A stretch of DNA of 64,000 nucleotides from LMDS01 sp039930465 (GCA_039930465.1 JBDTTU010000004.1:30550-94549); one strand, 5' to 3'. Counted from the first letter of the stretch, positions 38,947 through 48,883 are shown. Notes: a model not told the origin generated them from the sequence alone. Made by a program: numbers and translations.

Positions 38947-40577
38947 ATGCAGACCGCGCTCGGCGCGCGTCGGTCGTGATCGCCGGTGGCGGCCCGAACG
39001 GCATCACCGTGGCGAACCTGCTCGGCGCCTACGGGATCGACACCGTCGTGATCGAGCGCGAAATGCAGATTCTCGAGTACCCGCGCGCGGTCGGCATGGA
39101 CGACGAGTCGCTGCGCATGTTCCAGACCGTGGGCCTGGCCGATTCGCTGCTGCAGGACATGATCCAGAACGTGCCGATGCGCATGTACCGCGCCGACGGC
39201 AAATGTTTCGCCGACATCCGGCCGGCCACCCGCGAGTTCGGCTGGTGGCGCCGCAACATCTTCATGCAACAGCTCGCCGAGAAGACCTTGCGTGACGGCC
39301 TCGCGCGCTACCCGAACGTCGAACTTCGACTCGGCGAAGAGGTGGTCGCGGTGTCGCAGGATGCGGGCAGTGTCACGCTGCAGGTGCGCGACGCGTCGGG
39401 CGAGGTCTACGCCCTGGAGGCCGACTACTGCGTCGCCGCCGATGGTGGTCGCAGCCCGGTGCGCGAAATGCTCGGCCTGAAGCTGATCGGCAAGACGCAC
39501 CCGATCAAATGGGTGGTCGTCGATGTGAAGAACGCCGACGTCGACGCACCCCATACCGCCCTCAATTGCGACCCGCGGCGGCCCAACGTCTGCATCTACC
39601 TGCCCTACGGATTCCGGCGCTGGGAGTTCCTCGTGTTCCCGCACGAAGACGAGCACGCGATCGCCGAGCCCGAGTCGGTGCGCAAACTGCTCAAGCCCTA
39701 CGTTCCGGACACCGACAAGATCGAGATCGTGCGGGCACGAGCCTACACGCACCATTCGCGCGTCGCCGAGAAGTTCGTGGTCGGCCGGGTCGCGCTGGTG
39801 GGCGATGCCGCCCATCTCACACCGCCCTGGATCGGCCAGGGCCTGAACGCCGGCTTGCGCGACGCCGGCAACATCGCGTGGAAGCTGGCCGGCATCCTGC
39901 GCGGCCAATTGCAGCCGTCGGTGCTCGACAGCTACGAGCAGGAGCGCCACGCGCACTCCAAGGCCATGATCGACGTGGCCGACGCCTTCGGCGCCCTGCT
40001 GATGCCCACCAGTAGAGTCAAGGCGTGGGTGCGCGACAGCTTCTTCAGCGCCGTTCGCTTGCTGCCCGGCATCCGCAACTACGTTCTGCAGATGCGCTTC
40101 AAGCCGATGCCCGTCTATCGCAGCGGGGTGATCGTGGCCGAACCAGGCACCGCGGCGGTGGGCAAGATGCTGATCCAGCCCGATGTGGAAGACGCCACCG
40201 GCACACGCCGCAAACTCGACGACGTGCTCGGCCCCTGGTTCAGCGTGATCGGTTGGCAGACCGACCCGCAGGCCGCGCTGAGCGATGCCGATCGCGCGTT
40301 CTGGCGCGACCTCGGCGCGCGCTTCGTGCAAATCAACCGCGCGCGCAGCGGCGATCGGCCCGGCACGCGAAGGCTCGCCGCCAACGGCACCGCATGCGTC
40401 GAAGACATCGACAACCAACTGGCCGACTGGTTCGCAGCGAACCCCGGGCCGGTGCTCGTGCTCCGGCCCGACCGCTACATCGCAGCGCAATGCAGCGCCG
40501 AGCGCGTGGCCGAGGTGACACAACGCTTTCGGGCCTTCGTCCGACATGACATTCCCGAACGAAGAAAGGCCGCCTGA
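38922..40577 (+). CDS. FAD-dependent aromatic hydroxylase, MhpA-like
   Basis: A 551-residue class A flavoprotein monooxygenase. It has GGGPNGITVANLLG (residues 22-35), the DG motif VAADGGRSPVREMLGL, and the GD motif VALVGDAAHLTPPWIGQGLNAGLRD split over about residues 287-310. A C-terminal thioredoxin-like region of about 150 residues fits the 3-(3-hydroxyphenyl)propionate hydroxylase (MhpA) group. The listed start is a GTG inside the hydrolase gene; a TTG at 38943 overlapping its stop is an alternative. It likely ortho-hydroxylates a phenolic ring with NAD(P)H and O2. Confidence 0.88.
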   Translation: MGDGACALNADRARRASVVIAGGGPNGITVANLLGAYGIDTVVIEREMQILEYPRAVGMDDESLRMFQTVGLADSLLQDMIQNVPMRMYRADGKCFADIRPATREFGWWRRNIFMQQLAEKTLRDGLARYPNVELRLGEEVVAVSQDAGSVTLQVRDASGEVYALEADYCVAADGGRSPVREMLGLKLIGKTHPIKWVVVDVKNADVDAPHTALNCDPRRPNVCIYLPYGFRRWEFLVFPHEDEHAIAEPESVRKLLKPYVPDTDKIEIVRARAYTHHSRVAEKFVVGRVALVGDAAHLTPPWIGQGLNAGLRDAGNIAWKLAGILRGQLQPSVLDSYEQERHAHSKAMIDVADAFGALLMPTSRVKAWVRDSFFSAVRLLPGIRNYVLQMRFKPMPVYRSGVIVAEPGTAAVGKMLIQPDVEDATGTRRKLDDVLGPWFSVIGWQTDPQAALSDADRAFWRDLGARFVQINRARSGDRPGTRRLAANGTACVEDIDNQLADWFAANPGPVLVLRPDRYIAAQCSAERVAEVTQRFRAFVRHDIPERRKAA

Positions 40578-40578
40578 C

Positions 40579-40902
40579 ATGTTCGTCGAACAGCGCATCT
40601 ACAGCCTGGTGCCCGGCGGAACCGCCGAGTACGTGAAGGTCTACGAAGAATGCGGCCGCGAGGTGCAGGAGCGCATTCTCGGCAAGATGCTGGGTTACTA
40701 CACCCGCGACATCGGTGAGCTCAACCAGCTCGTCTACCTGTGGCAGTTCGCTTCGATGGACGAGCGCACGAGCCGCCGCGAAGCATTGCTCGCCAACCCC
40801 GACTTCAAGGTCTTCCGCGGCAAGATTCGCCACCTGCTCGTGAAGCAGGAGAACTCGCTGATGCTGCCCGCCGGCCCACAACACGCCGCACCCCGCCCAT
40901 GA
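40579..40902 (+). CDS. NIPSNAP-family protein
   Basis: A 107-residue protein with the family pattern MFVEQRIYSLVPGGTAEYVKVYEE ... LGYYTRDIGELNQLVYLW, split here. NIPSNAP proteins are small dimeric alpha/beta barrels of unclear function, common beside bacterial monooxygenases. The ATG at 40579 has AAAGG 9 bases before it and follows the hydroxylase by 1 base. It overlaps the aldehyde dehydrogenase by 4 bases. Confidence 0.85.
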   Translation: MFVEQRIYSLVPGGTAEYVKVYEECGREVQERILGKMLGYYTRDIGELNQLVYLWQFASMDERTSRREALLANPDFKVFRGKIRHLLVKQENSLMLPAGPQHAAPRP

Positions 40903-42341
40903 GCGATCAGCCTTACGAAACCCTGTGCATGTACATCGACGGCGAGTTCGTCGGCGCCGGCGCGCGCTCGACCCACACCGTCGTCAACCCGGCGGACGGC
41001 AGCGTGCTCGGCGAATTGCCCAACGGCAACCGCGACGACGTCGACCGTGCGCTCGATGCGGCGCAGCGCGCCTTTCGCCTCTGGCGTCATGAATCGCCAC
41101 TGAAGCGATCTGACATCATCCGGCGCGTCGCTCAGCTGACGCGCGAGCGGGCGCCGCTGATCGCGCGCAACATCACGCTCGATCAGGGCAAGCCGCTGGC
41201 CGAAGCACTCGGCGAGGTCACCGCAACGGCCGAACACGCCGAATGGCATGCAGAAGAAGGGCGACGTGTGTACGGGCGGGTCGTGCCCGCACGCACGCCC
41301 AACGTGCGCCAGATGGTCTTGCGCGAACCCATCGGCGTGTGCGCGGCCTTCTCGCCGTGGAACTTCCCTTTCAACCAGGCCTTGCGCAAGATCGTGGCCG
41401 CGCTCGCGAGCGGCTGCACGCTGGTGCTCAAAGGGCCAGAAGAAGCGCCCAGCGCGATAGTCGCCCTCGCCCGCCTCTTCCATGACGCCGGCCTGCCGCC
41501 AGGCTGCCTGAACGTGGTCTGGGGGCCGGCAGACGCCATCTCGCGCCAGCTCATCGAGTCACCGATCGTGCGCATGCTCTCGTTCACGGGTTCGGTGCCG
41601 GTCGGCAAACACCTCGGCGCGCTGGCCGGTCAGCACATGAAGCGCGCGACGATGGAGCTCGGCGGGCACGCCCCGGTCATCGTGTGCGAAGACGCCGACA
41701 TCGAACGCGCTGCCGACTTGCTCGCACCGTACAAGTTTCGCAACGCGGGGCAGGTCTGCGTTTCGCCGACACGCTTCATGGTGCACCACTCGGTCTTCGA
41801 CCGTTTCGTGGTGCGCTTTCTGGAACGCACGAGCGCGGTCCGTGTCGGCCCCGGCGTCGACGCAGGTGTCACGATGGGGCCGGTGGCCAACGCACGCCGC
41901 TTGAAGGCGATGCTGGCCTTCGTCGCCGATGCCGAAGCCAGTGGAGGCGAGATCGCGACCGGCGGCCGACGCCTCGGCGAATCGGGCAACTTCTTCGCGC
42001 CCACCGTGGTGCTGAACCCGAAGGCCTCGAGCCTGCTGATGAACGACGAACCGTTCGGCCCGATCGCCGGCATCCTGCCGTTCCACGAGCTCGATGAAGC
42101 CATCGCCACCGCCAACAACCTGCCGTTCGGCCTGGCGGCCTACGCGTTCACGAACTCGACCCAGAAGGCGCATGCGCTCGCGGTCGGGCTCGAAGCAGGC
42201 ATGGTCAACATCAACCACTTCGGGATGGCGCCGGCGGAAATCCCGTTCGGCGGCATCAAGGACAGCGGATTCGGCAGCGAAGGCGGCACCGAAACCTTCG
42301 ACAGCTATCTGGTGACGAAGCTGGTCACCCAAGCAAACTGA
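40899..42341 (+). CDS. NAD(P)-dependent aldehyde dehydrogenase (1 of 3)
   Basis: A 480-residue aldehyde dehydrogenase. It has the cofactor region FSPWNFPFNQALRKIVAALASGCT, the general base in MELGGHAPVIV, and the nucleophile Cys in NAGQVCVSPTRF. The overall pattern is closest to succinate-semialdehyde or alpha-ketoglutarate-semialdehyde dehydrogenases. The ATG overlaps the NIPSNAP stop. It shares low similarity with the other two dehydrogenases in the region, so they probably act on different aldehydes. Confidence 0.9.
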   Translation: MSDQPYETLCMYIDGEFVGAGARSTHTVVNPADGSVLGELPNGNRDDVDRALDAAQRAFRLWRHESPLKRSDIIRRVAQLTRERAPLIARNITLDQGKPLAEALGEVTATAEHAEWHAEEGRRVYGRVVPARTPNVRQMVLREPIGVCAAFSPWNFPFNQALRKIVAALASGCTLVLKGPEEAPSAIVALARLFHDAGLPPGCLNVVWGPADAISRQLIESPIVRMLSFTGSVPVGKHLGALAGQHMKRATMELGGHAPVIVCEDADIERAADLLAPYKFRNAGQVCVSPTRFMVHHSVFDRFVVRFLERTSAVRVGPGVDAGVTMGPVANARRLKAMLAFVADAEASGGEIATGGRRLGESGNFFAPTVVLNPKASSLLMNDEPFGPIAGILPFHELDEAIATANNLPFGLAAYAFTNSTQKAHALAVGLEAGMVNINHFGMAPAEIPFGGIKDSGFGSEGGTETFDSYLVTKLVTQAN

Positions 42342-42362
42342 ATCACCTCAACAGGAGTTGCC

Positions 42363-42920
42363 ATGAACCACCGTGTCGGAATCATCATCGGAAGTCTTCG
42401 CAAGCAGTCGCTGAATCGCAAGATGGCGCACGCCTTGACCTCGCTCGCCCCCTCGAACCTCGCGCTCGAGATCGTCGAGATCGCCGAGCTGCCGCACTGC
42501 AATGCCGACGACGAGGCCAATCCGCCGCCAGCCGTGGTCAACTTCAAGAAGACGATCGAGTCGCTCGACGCCGTGCTGTTCGTGACGCCTGAGTACAACC
42601 GCGGCGCGCCGGGTTTCCTGAAGAATGCGATCGATGTCGCCTCGCGTCCCTACGGCAAGAACTCGTGGCAGGGCAAGCCCGTGGGCGTGATCAGCGTGAG
42701 CCCGGGCGCGATCGGCGCGTTCGGCGCGAACCACCAGCTGCGCCAGTCGTTCGTGTTCCTCGACATGCCCGCGATGCAGCAACCCGAGGCCTACATCGGC
42801 AACGCCGCGGAGCTGTTCAACGATGCCGGCACGCTCGAGAACAAGGACACCGCCGAGTTCATGCGGGCCTACCTCGCGGCGTTCGCAAAGTGGGTCGCGC
42901 GGCACGTCGATGCCCGCTGA
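42363..42920 (+). CDS. NADPH-dependent FMN reductase family protein
   Basis: A 185-residue flavodoxin-fold reductase of the ChrR/YieF type. It has the FMN phosphate loop GSLRKQSLNRKMA and the flavin-contact motif TPEYNRGAPGFLKNAIDVASRP. AGGAG lies 7 bases before the ATG at 42363. Members reduce quinones or supply reduced FMN; removing toxic quinone by-products of the hydroxylase is a reasonable role here. Confidence 0.9.
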   Translation: MNHRVGIIIGSLRKQSLNRKMAHALTSLAPSNLALEIVEIAELPHCNADDEANPPPAVVNFKKTIESLDAVLFVTPEYNRGAPGFLKNAIDVASRPYGKNSWQGKPVGVISVSPGAIGAFGANHQLRQSFVFLDMPAMQQPEAYIGNAAELFNDAGTLENKDTAEFMRAYLAAFAKWVARHVDAR

Positions 42921-42950
42921 CTTTTCGTGAATCCCACACCGTCATTCACC

Positions 42951-44402
42951 ATGCTCAAAGACCCTGCGCTGCTGCGCTCGCAGTGCCACATCGACGGTCT
43001 GTGGACCGATGCCGACGACGGCAGCACGATCGCCGTTACCAACCCGGCCACGCTGGAATTGGTGGGCCGCGTGCCGAAGGCCGGCGCCAGCGAAACACGC
43101 CGGGCGATCGAGGCCGCAGAGCGCGCCTTCGGGCCCTGGAAGGCACGAACCGCGGCCGATCGCGCCGCGCTCCTGCGCCGCTGGTCCGCGCTGCTGATGG
43201 CACACCAAGACGACCTGGCGCTGCTCATGACGCTCGAGCAGGGCAAGCCGCTCGCCGAGTCGCGCGGCGAGATCGCCTATGCCGCGTCGTACATCGACTG
43301 GTTCGCAGAAGAGGCGGTGCGTCTTTACGGTGAAGTGATTCCGTCGCCGTGGAGCGACAAGCGCCTGCTGGCCGTGAAAGAGCCGATCGGCGTGTGCGCC
43401 GCGATCACGCCGTGGAACTTCCCGGCGGCGATGATCACGCGCAAGGTGGCACCTGCGCTGGCTGCGGGCTGCACGATGGTCTTGAAGCCCGCGTCGCAAA
43501 CGCCGCTGTCGGCCCTGGCGCTGGCGCGTCTGGCCGAGCTGGCCGGCTTTCCTGCCGGGGTGCTCAACGTCGTCACCGGCAGCGCATCCGCCGTGGGTGG
43601 CGAATTGACGGGTCACCCGGCCGTGCGCAAGCTGTCGTTCACCGGCTCGACCGAAGTCGGCAGGCTGCTCGCGGCGCAATGCGCGCCGACACTGAAAAAG
43701 CTGTCGCTCGAACTGGGTGGCAACGCGCCTCTCATCGTTTTCGACGACGCCGATCTCGATGCCGCTGTGCGTGGCGTGATCGCGTCGAAGTACCGCAACA
43801 CAGGCCAGACCTGCGTCTGCACGAACCGCGTGCTGGTGCAAGACACGGTCTACGACGATTTCTCGCAGCGGCTGACCGCGGCCGTCGCGCAACTGAGCGT
43901 CGGCAACGGGCTCGCACCCGGGGTCACGCAAGGCCCGCTCATCGATGGCGCGGCGCTCGACAAGGTCGAGGAACTGATCGCTGACGCGCTCGGCAAAGGC
44001 GGCCGATTGCTTGCCGGCGGGCGCCGACACGCGCTGGGCGGAACCTTTTACGAGCCCACTCTGCTGGCCGACGCCACGCCCGAGATGAAGATCGCTCGCG
44101 AGGAAGTCTTCGGACCGGTCGCACCGCTGTTTCGTTTCACGACCGAAGACGAAGCGGTGCGAATGGCCAACGACACCGAGTTCGGGCTCGCCGCCTACTT
44201 CTTCACACGCGATCTGGCGCGCACATGGCGCGTGGCGGAGCGGCTGGACTACGGCATGGTCGGCATCAACAGCGGCGTGCTGAGCACGGCGGTGGCACCC
44301 TTCGGTGGCGTCAAACAATCGGGCTACGGCCGCGAGGGGTCGAAGCACGGCATCGATGAGTACGTGCACCTGAAATATCTGTGCATGGGCCTGGAGCAAT
44401 GA
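42951..44402 (+). CDS. gabD: Succinate-semialdehyde dehydrogenase-like aldehyde dehydrogenase (2 of 3)
   Basis: A 483-residue protein that matches E. coli GabD (482 residues) in length and in its N-terminus, LLRSQCHIDGLW. It carries ITPWNFPAAMITRK, LELGGNAPLIVF, and the nucleophile region NTGQTCVCTNR, the double-cysteine motif typical of GabD. An upstream in-frame GTG at 42927 is less likely. With the class III aminotransferase at 47460 it could form a GABA or omega-amino acid degradation pair. Confidence 0.88.
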   Translation: MLKDPALLRSQCHIDGLWTDADDGSTIAVTNPATLELVGRVPKAGASETRRAIEAAERAFGPWKARTAADRAALLRRWSALLMAHQDDLALLMTLEQGKPLAESRGEIAYAASYIDWFAEEAVRLYGEVIPSPWSDKRLLAVKEPIGVCAAITPWNFPAAMITRKVAPALAAGCTMVLKPASQTPLSALALARLAELAGFPAGVLNVVTGSASAVGGELTGHPAVRKLSFTGSTEVGRLLAAQCAPTLKKLSLELGGNAPLIVFDDADLDAAVRGVIASKYRNTGQTCVCTNRVLVQDTVYDDFSQRLTAAVAQLSVGNGLAPGVTQGPLIDGAALDKVEELIADALGKGGRLLAGGRRHALGGTFYEPTLLADATPEMKIAREEVFGPVAPLFRFTTEDEAVRMANDTEFGLAAYFFTRDLARTWRVAERLDYGMVGINSGVLSTAVAPFGGVKQSGYGREGSKHGIDEYVHLKYLCMGLEQ

Positions 44403-44479
44403 CCCCCACATCACGCTCGACAGCCGTCTCACCGCCTGACGAAGCCCGATCACCTTGGTCCTCACCTGTTGGAGTTCCC

Positions 44480-45463
44480 ATGCTTCGCCACCCGATCCGA
44501 CTCGCCCATGTGTTGCTTGCCCTGCTCGCCTTCACGCCGCTGTGCGAGGCAGCCGCCGCGCCTTACCCCGATCGCGCGATCACCATGGTCGTGCCGTTCT
44601 CTCCGGGCGGCGGGACCGATGTGCTGGCACGCCTGATCGGCGCCAAGCTGCAAATCGCCATGGGCCAACCGGTTGTCGTAGAGAACCGCGCGGGAGCAAA
44701 CGGCGCGATCGCGAGCAGAAGCGTGCTGAGCCAGCCGGCCGACGGCTACACGCTGCTGTTCGCAAGCCACTCCACGCAGGTGATCGCTCCCTTGGTTGCA
44801 CGCCAGGCAGGTCGCCCGATGGAGCCTGCGCCGTCCGCCTTCACCGCGCTGAGCATTCTGGCCAATGCGCCGCTCGTGCTGGCGGTGAACGCGAACTCGC
44901 CGTATCACACGCTCGCCGAGTATCTTGCCGGCGCGAAATCCAGGGACACCACGTTCGGCACCTTCGGCGTGGGCTCGTCGGCGCATTTGATGGGCGCCAT
45001 GCTCGCGGCCAGCTCAAGAGCTCAACTGACGCACGTTCCGTACAAAGGTTCTTCACCGGCCACCACCGACCTGCTGGGCAACCAGGTTGACAGCGTGATC
45101 CTGACCGTCGCCGCCATCGACAAGCTCGTCGACGCCGGCAAACTGCGGGCGCTAGCCGTCAGCAGCAAAGCCAGAGTCAGCGCCCTGCCGACGGTACCGA
45201 CCCTCGCCGAATCGGGCTTCACCGGCATGTCCGACACGGGTTGGTTCGCGGTGTTCGCCCCCACAAAGACACCAACCGAAATCAGCGACAGCTTGTCCAC
45301 AGCGCTGGCTCGCATCGTGGCCGAAGAGTCCGTCAGGACCAAGATGCTCGAGCTGGGTCTCGAACCCGTCGGCAGTTCGATGGACGAGGCTCGCACGATC
45401 TGGCAACGTTCCATGGAATCAGCCGCCTCGATCTTGAGCAAGGTGAAGATCGATTTGCAGTGA
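44480..45463 (+). CDS. Bug/TctC-family tripartite tricarboxylate-type solute-binding protein
   Basis: A 327-residue periplasmic binding protein with a signal peptide (ends near CEAAAA). The Bug motifs are YPDRAITMVVPFSPGGGTDVLARLI, split here, and PYKGSSPATTDLLGNQVD. Burkholderiales carry many orphan Bug genes that act as sensors or binding proteins for carboxylates. No TctA/TctB membrane partner is encoded in the window. GGAG precedes the ATG at 44480. Confidence 0.88.
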   Translation: MLRHPIRLAHVLLALLAFTPLCEAAAAPYPDRAITMVVPFSPGGGTDVLARLIGAKLQIAMGQPVVVENRAGANGAIASRSVLSQPADGYTLLFASHSTQVIAPLVARQAGRPMEPAPSAFTALSILANAPLVLAVNANSPYHTLAEYLAGAKSRDTTFGTFGVGSSAHLMGAMLAASSRAQLTHVPYKGSSPATTDLLGNQVDSVILTVAAIDKLVDAGKLRALAVSSKARVSALPTVPTLAESGFTGMSDTGWFAVFAPTKTPTEISDSLSTALARIVAEESVRTKMLELGLEPVGSSMDEARTIWQRSMESAASILSKVKIDLQ

Positions 45464-45468
45464 TCGTT

Positions 45469-45488
45469 GGTTGCCGATACGGGCTACC
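45469..45488. promoter_or_regulatory. Shared 20-bp motif, site 1 (before the APC permease gene)
   Basis: GGTTGCCGATACGGGCTACC begins 5 bases after the Bug gene stop and 215 bases before the permease start. The other two copies are at 47247 and 52649. The pattern GGTNNCCG...NNACC is a partial inverted repeat. Confidence 0.5.
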
Positions 45489-45683
45489 AGCCCGTTCGCG
45501 CCGCTGCGACCATTGCGACACCGCGCGCGTTCCGCTCGCAGATAGCTGTGCAAAATCGCTCCTGCAGCGTCCGGGTTCTGATCGGCGACGGTGCGAGCAC
45601 CACGGCCCCCAGGGCCAAAGGCACACCAGCGGCTCACACGACGATTGGCCTGAAAACAGTCAACCATCAACCTGAAATCCACC

Positions 45684-47147
45684 GTGAACACAATCACCAT
45701 GAACGCTGGCAAGGATGATGCGCCCAGGGCTTCGGCGCGGGAAAAACTGGCCGGCAATTCAATTGGGCTGGCTCACATCGTCTTTTTCGTGGTTGCGGCA
45801 GCGGCACCGCTGACGGCGGTGGTCGGCGCAACGCCTCCGGCATTTGCGTTCGGCTCGGGTGCGGGGGTTCCAGGCGCCTTTTTGGTGGCGGGCCTCGTGT
45901 ACCTGATCTTTGCGATCGGCTTCACCGCGATGAGCGGCCATGTCGGAAGCGCTGGTGCTTTCTACACCTACATCACTCAGGGCCTGGGCAAGCCGCTGGG
46001 CGTGGGTGGCGCGATGATGGCGCTGGCAACCTATGCCACGGTTCAGTTGGCCATCTACGGCCTGTTCAGCGTCTTCATGGGCGGAGCCATGGCGCCTCTG
46101 GGCATCGATCTGCCCTGGTACGTGTGGGCGTTCGGCGTGCTGGCCGTCGTCACCTTCTTTGGCCAGTACAACATCAGCATTTCAGGCAGGATTCTTGGCG
46201 TCTGCATGGTCGCCGAGGTTGCGATGCTGCTGCTGCTCAACGTGGGCATCCTGGTGGGCGGAGGCGCAGAAGGCTTGAGTTGGTCGGGGCTGCGGCCGAC
46301 GCAAGTGTTCGGCGCGGGCTTTGGCGTCACCCTGGTGTTCGTGATCGGATCGTTCATCGGTTTCGAGGCGACCGCGATCTTTGGCGAAGAGGCAAAGAAC
46401 CCGACCAAGACGATCCCGCGAGCCACCTACGTTGCGGTCGTGCTCATCACCTTGTTCTACGCCTTTTCGACCTGGGCCATTGTCCAGTTCTACGGCCCGT
46501 CGAAAGTCGTCGCTTCGGCCAATGCCTCGCTCGACAATTTCTACTTCAACGCCGCGAGTCACGTGCTCGGCGGCTGGTCGGTGCAACTGCTGAAAGTCTT
46601 GTTGATCACCAGTCTGTTTGCGTGCCTGCTTTCATTCCACAACACGCTGAACCGATACATGTTCGCGCTCGGGCGTGAAGGTGTGGCCTGGGCGCAGCTT
46701 GCGCGGGTCCACCCTGTCCAAGGCTCGCCCTACTTTGCAGGCCGCGTCCAGGCCGTGCTGGTGGCCTTGGTGCTGACTGCTTTCGCGGTGTTCAAGGCTG
46801 ATCCTTACCAGTTCGTGTTCCCGTGGATGTCGGCACTCGCGGTCATTGGCGTTCTGGCGGTGCAGGTGCTCGTGTCGATCGCGATCATTGTCTTTTTTCG
46901 CAAGACTGCGACGCATCACTCCGTTGTCAGAACAACGGTCGCGCCGGCCATCGCGGGCCTCGGACTGATCGGTTTCTTTCTGCAGGTCTCGTTCAATCTC
47001 GAGTTGCTGACAGGCAGCAAGAGCCTGATCGTGGCGGCGTTCCCGTTGCTGATGCTGGCTCTCGGGGGCGGGGGTGTTCTCTTTGCGTTGCACCTGCGCA
47101 GCACGAAGCCGCTCGTCTATGAACGACTGGGCCGGGCTTTCGAGTAG
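45684..47147 (+). CDS. APC-family amino acid/amine permease
   Basis: A 487-residue permease with 12 predicted membrane helices. The N-terminal GSIAF-like signature reads NSIGLAHIVFFVVAAAAPLTAVVG, split here over residues 22-45, and FIGFEATAIFGEEAKNPTKTIPRAT is the typical conserved loop. It should import an amino acid or amine by proton symport. The start is a GTG at 45684 with an ATG 15 bases downstream as alternative. The transaminase gene follows. Confidence 0.9.
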   Translation: MNTITMNAGKDDAPRASAREKLAGNSIGLAHIVFFVVAAAAPLTAVVGATPPAFAFGSGAGVPGAFLVAGLVYLIFAIGFTAMSGHVGSAGAFYTYITQGLGKPLGVGGAMMALATYATVQLAIYGLFSVFMGGAMAPLGIDLPWYVWAFGVLAVVTFFGQYNISISGRILGVCMVAEVAMLLLLNVGILVGGGAEGLSWSGLRPTQVFGAGFGVTLVFVIGSFIGFEATAIFGEEAKNPTKTIPRATYVAVVLITLFYAFSTWAIVQFYGPSKVVASANASLDNFYFNAASHVLGGWSVQLLKVLLITSLFACLLSFHNTLNRYMFALGREGVAWAQLARVHPVQGSPYFAGRVQAVLVALVLTAFAVFKADPYQFVFPWMSALAVIGVLAVQVLVSIAIIVFFRKTATHHSVVRTTVAPAIAGLGLIGFFLQVSFNLELLTGSKSLIVAAFPLLMLALGGGGVLFALHLRSTKPLVYERLGRAFE

Positions 47148-47459
47148 AGCCAGCGCCCGTCGCAGCCGTGGCTCGCGGCACCTCCGCTGTGCCACCCTTG
47201 CAAGCAGCCGCGCCCTTTCGTCGCGTTGAGCAACGCCCGCTTTTTCGGTTGCCGATTCCGGCTACTCGCTTTGCGCGAACTCTCTCAACATCAGTAAATC
47301 CCGCCTGCATTTGGGCGCTGGTGACCCGAGTGCTCGATGCCACTCGGCACCAGCGGGCAAGGCGCGGTGTTTTTGCGGTCTGCCCGGATTCGATTCGCGT
47401 TCGTCAGCGATCTGCTGCGGGCCGTCCCCCTTGAAAAGCAACTTTCCAGAAGGTGCGTT
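47148..47459. other. Gap between the permease and aminotransferase genes
   Basis: A 312-base region with no supported gene. It contains the 20-bp motif at 47247-47266 and an AAGG ribosome site just before 47460. I see no clear -35/-10 pair. Confidence 0.5.
47247..47266. promoter_or_regulatory. Shared 20-bp motif, site 2 (before the aminotransferase gene)
   Basis: GGTTGCCGATTCCGGCTACT matches sites 1 and 3 at 17 and 18 of 20 positions. It is 194 bases before the aminotransferase start, a distance like that of site 1 from the permease gene. Confidence 0.5.
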
Positions 47460-48830
47460 ATGACTGAAATTGAACTTGAAGCGCTGAACTTTCCTGGCGC
47501 CCCGAAAATGGTGTCCGCTCAATTCCCGGGCCCCAAGGCAACAGAAGCGCTGGCCCTGTCGGCACGCACCGAGTCGATGGCGCGTGGCGGTGGCCGCATG
47601 CCGGTGGTCATGGACCGCGCCTTCGGTGTGACCGTCAAAGACCCCGACGGCAACACCTTCATCGACCTGTCGGCCGGTGTCGGCGTGAGCAGCGTGGGGC
47701 GTTGCCACCCGAAGGTGGTCGAGGCCATTCGCAAGCAGTCGGAAGTGCTGATGCACGCGATGGAAGTCAACAGCACCAAGCGCACCGAGCTGGCCGCAAA
47801 AATGTCCGAGATCATGCCCGAGGGCCTGCGCGGCGACTGCATCACCTTCTTCACACAAAGCGGCAGCGATGCGCTCGAAGCCGCCGTCAAGTTTGCCAAG
47901 CGTGTCACCGGCCGGCATCAGATCGTTGCCTTTCACGGTGGCTACCACGGTGTCTGGAACGCGTCGGGCGCGCTGACGACAGGCACGTCCTACCGCAAGG
48001 GCTACGGCCCGTTCATGGGCGGTGTGATCCATGCGCCCTACCCTTACGCCTATCGATTCCCGTTCGACACCACCCACAAGAGTGCTGAGCAGATCGCGGG
48101 TGAATACGTCGACTACCTCTTGAACACGCCCTACACGGCGGCCGACGATGTGGCGGCCGTCATCGTGGAGCCCTTGCAGGGCGAAGGGGGCTACGTGCCG
48201 CCGTCGCCCGAGTTCCTGCAGTTGCTGCGCAAGGCCTGCGACCGCAGCGGCGCGCTGCTGATCGTGGACGAAGTGCAATCGGGCGCCGGGCGCACCGGCA
48301 AGATGTGGGCGGTGGAGCATTCCGGCGTGAAGCCGGACATGCTGACGTTCGGCAAGGGCATCGGCGGCGACGTTCCGATGGCCGGTCTGGTGATGCGTTC
48401 CGATCTCGCGGCGAAGATTCCCGACGGCTCGGTGCCCAATACATTCGCGGCCAATTCGATGTCTGCCGCGGTGGCACTGACCAACATCGGCATCCTGCAG
48501 GACCCGGAAATGGACCTGCTGAATCGTGCCCACACACTGGGCCTGGAAGCGCAGGAACGCATCCGCGGGTTCAACAGCCCGTACGTCGGCGAAGTGCGGG
48601 GTCGCGGCCTGATGATCGGCATCGAGCTCGTGGAAGACAAGCTCACCAAGGAACCGCTGACCGGCGACAAGCTTGGCAAACTGATGGGCTACGTGCTGAG
48701 CCACGGCGTGTTGATGGTGCCCTGCGGGCGCTACACCAACGTGATGCGCGTGATGCCGTCTCTCACCATTCCGCGCTCATTGCTGTTCAAGGCGCTGGAT
48801 GTGTTCGGCGAAGGCCTGGCAACGCTCTGA
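47460..48830 (+). CDS. Class III PLP-dependent aminotransferase
   Basis: A 456-residue aminotransferase related to 4-aminobutyrate/omega-amino acid transaminases. The motifs are SGSDALEAAVKFAK, FHGGYHGVW, VIVEPLQGEGGY, VDEVQSGAGRTGKMWAVEH and the PLP lysine in TFGKGIGGDVP. The ATG at 47460 follows AAGG and gives a normal N-terminus. With the upstream amino acid permease it suggests that an amine or omega-amino acid enters the pathway. The exact substrate is unknown. Confidence 0.9.
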   Translation: MTEIELEALNFPGAPKMVSAQFPGPKATEALALSARTESMARGGGRMPVVMDRAFGVTVKDPDGNTFIDLSAGVGVSSVGRCHPKVVEAIRKQSEVLMHAMEVNSTKRTELAAKMSEIMPEGLRGDCITFFTQSGSDALEAAVKFAKRVTGRHQIVAFHGGYHGVWNASGALTTGTSYRKGYGPFMGGVIHAPYPYAYRFPFDTTHKSAEQIAGEYVDYLLNTPYTAADDVAAVIVEPLQGEGGYVPPSPEFLQLLRKACDRSGALLIVDEVQSGAGRTGKMWAVEHSGVKPDMLTFGKGIGGDVPMAGLVMRSDLAAKIPDGSVPNTFAANSMSAAVALTNIGILQDPEMDLLNRAHTLGLEAQERIRGFNSPYVGEVRGRGLMIGIELVEDKLTKEPLTGDKLGKLMGYVLSHGVLMVPCGRYTNVMRVMPSLTIPRSLLFKALDVFGEGLATL

Positions 48831-48838
48831 GCGAAGAC

Positions 48839-48871
48839 GCGGGACGCAGTCGGCCACGGCCCGCGTCCCGC
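48839..48871. terminator. Hairpin between convergent genes
   Basis: A perfect 9-bp stem (GCGGGACGC / GCGTCCCGC) with a 15-base loop lies between the aminotransferase stop and the AraC gene stop. It has no T tract. It may end transcription from both sides. Confidence 0.5.
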
Positions 48872-48883
48872 AGACTGGCCTGA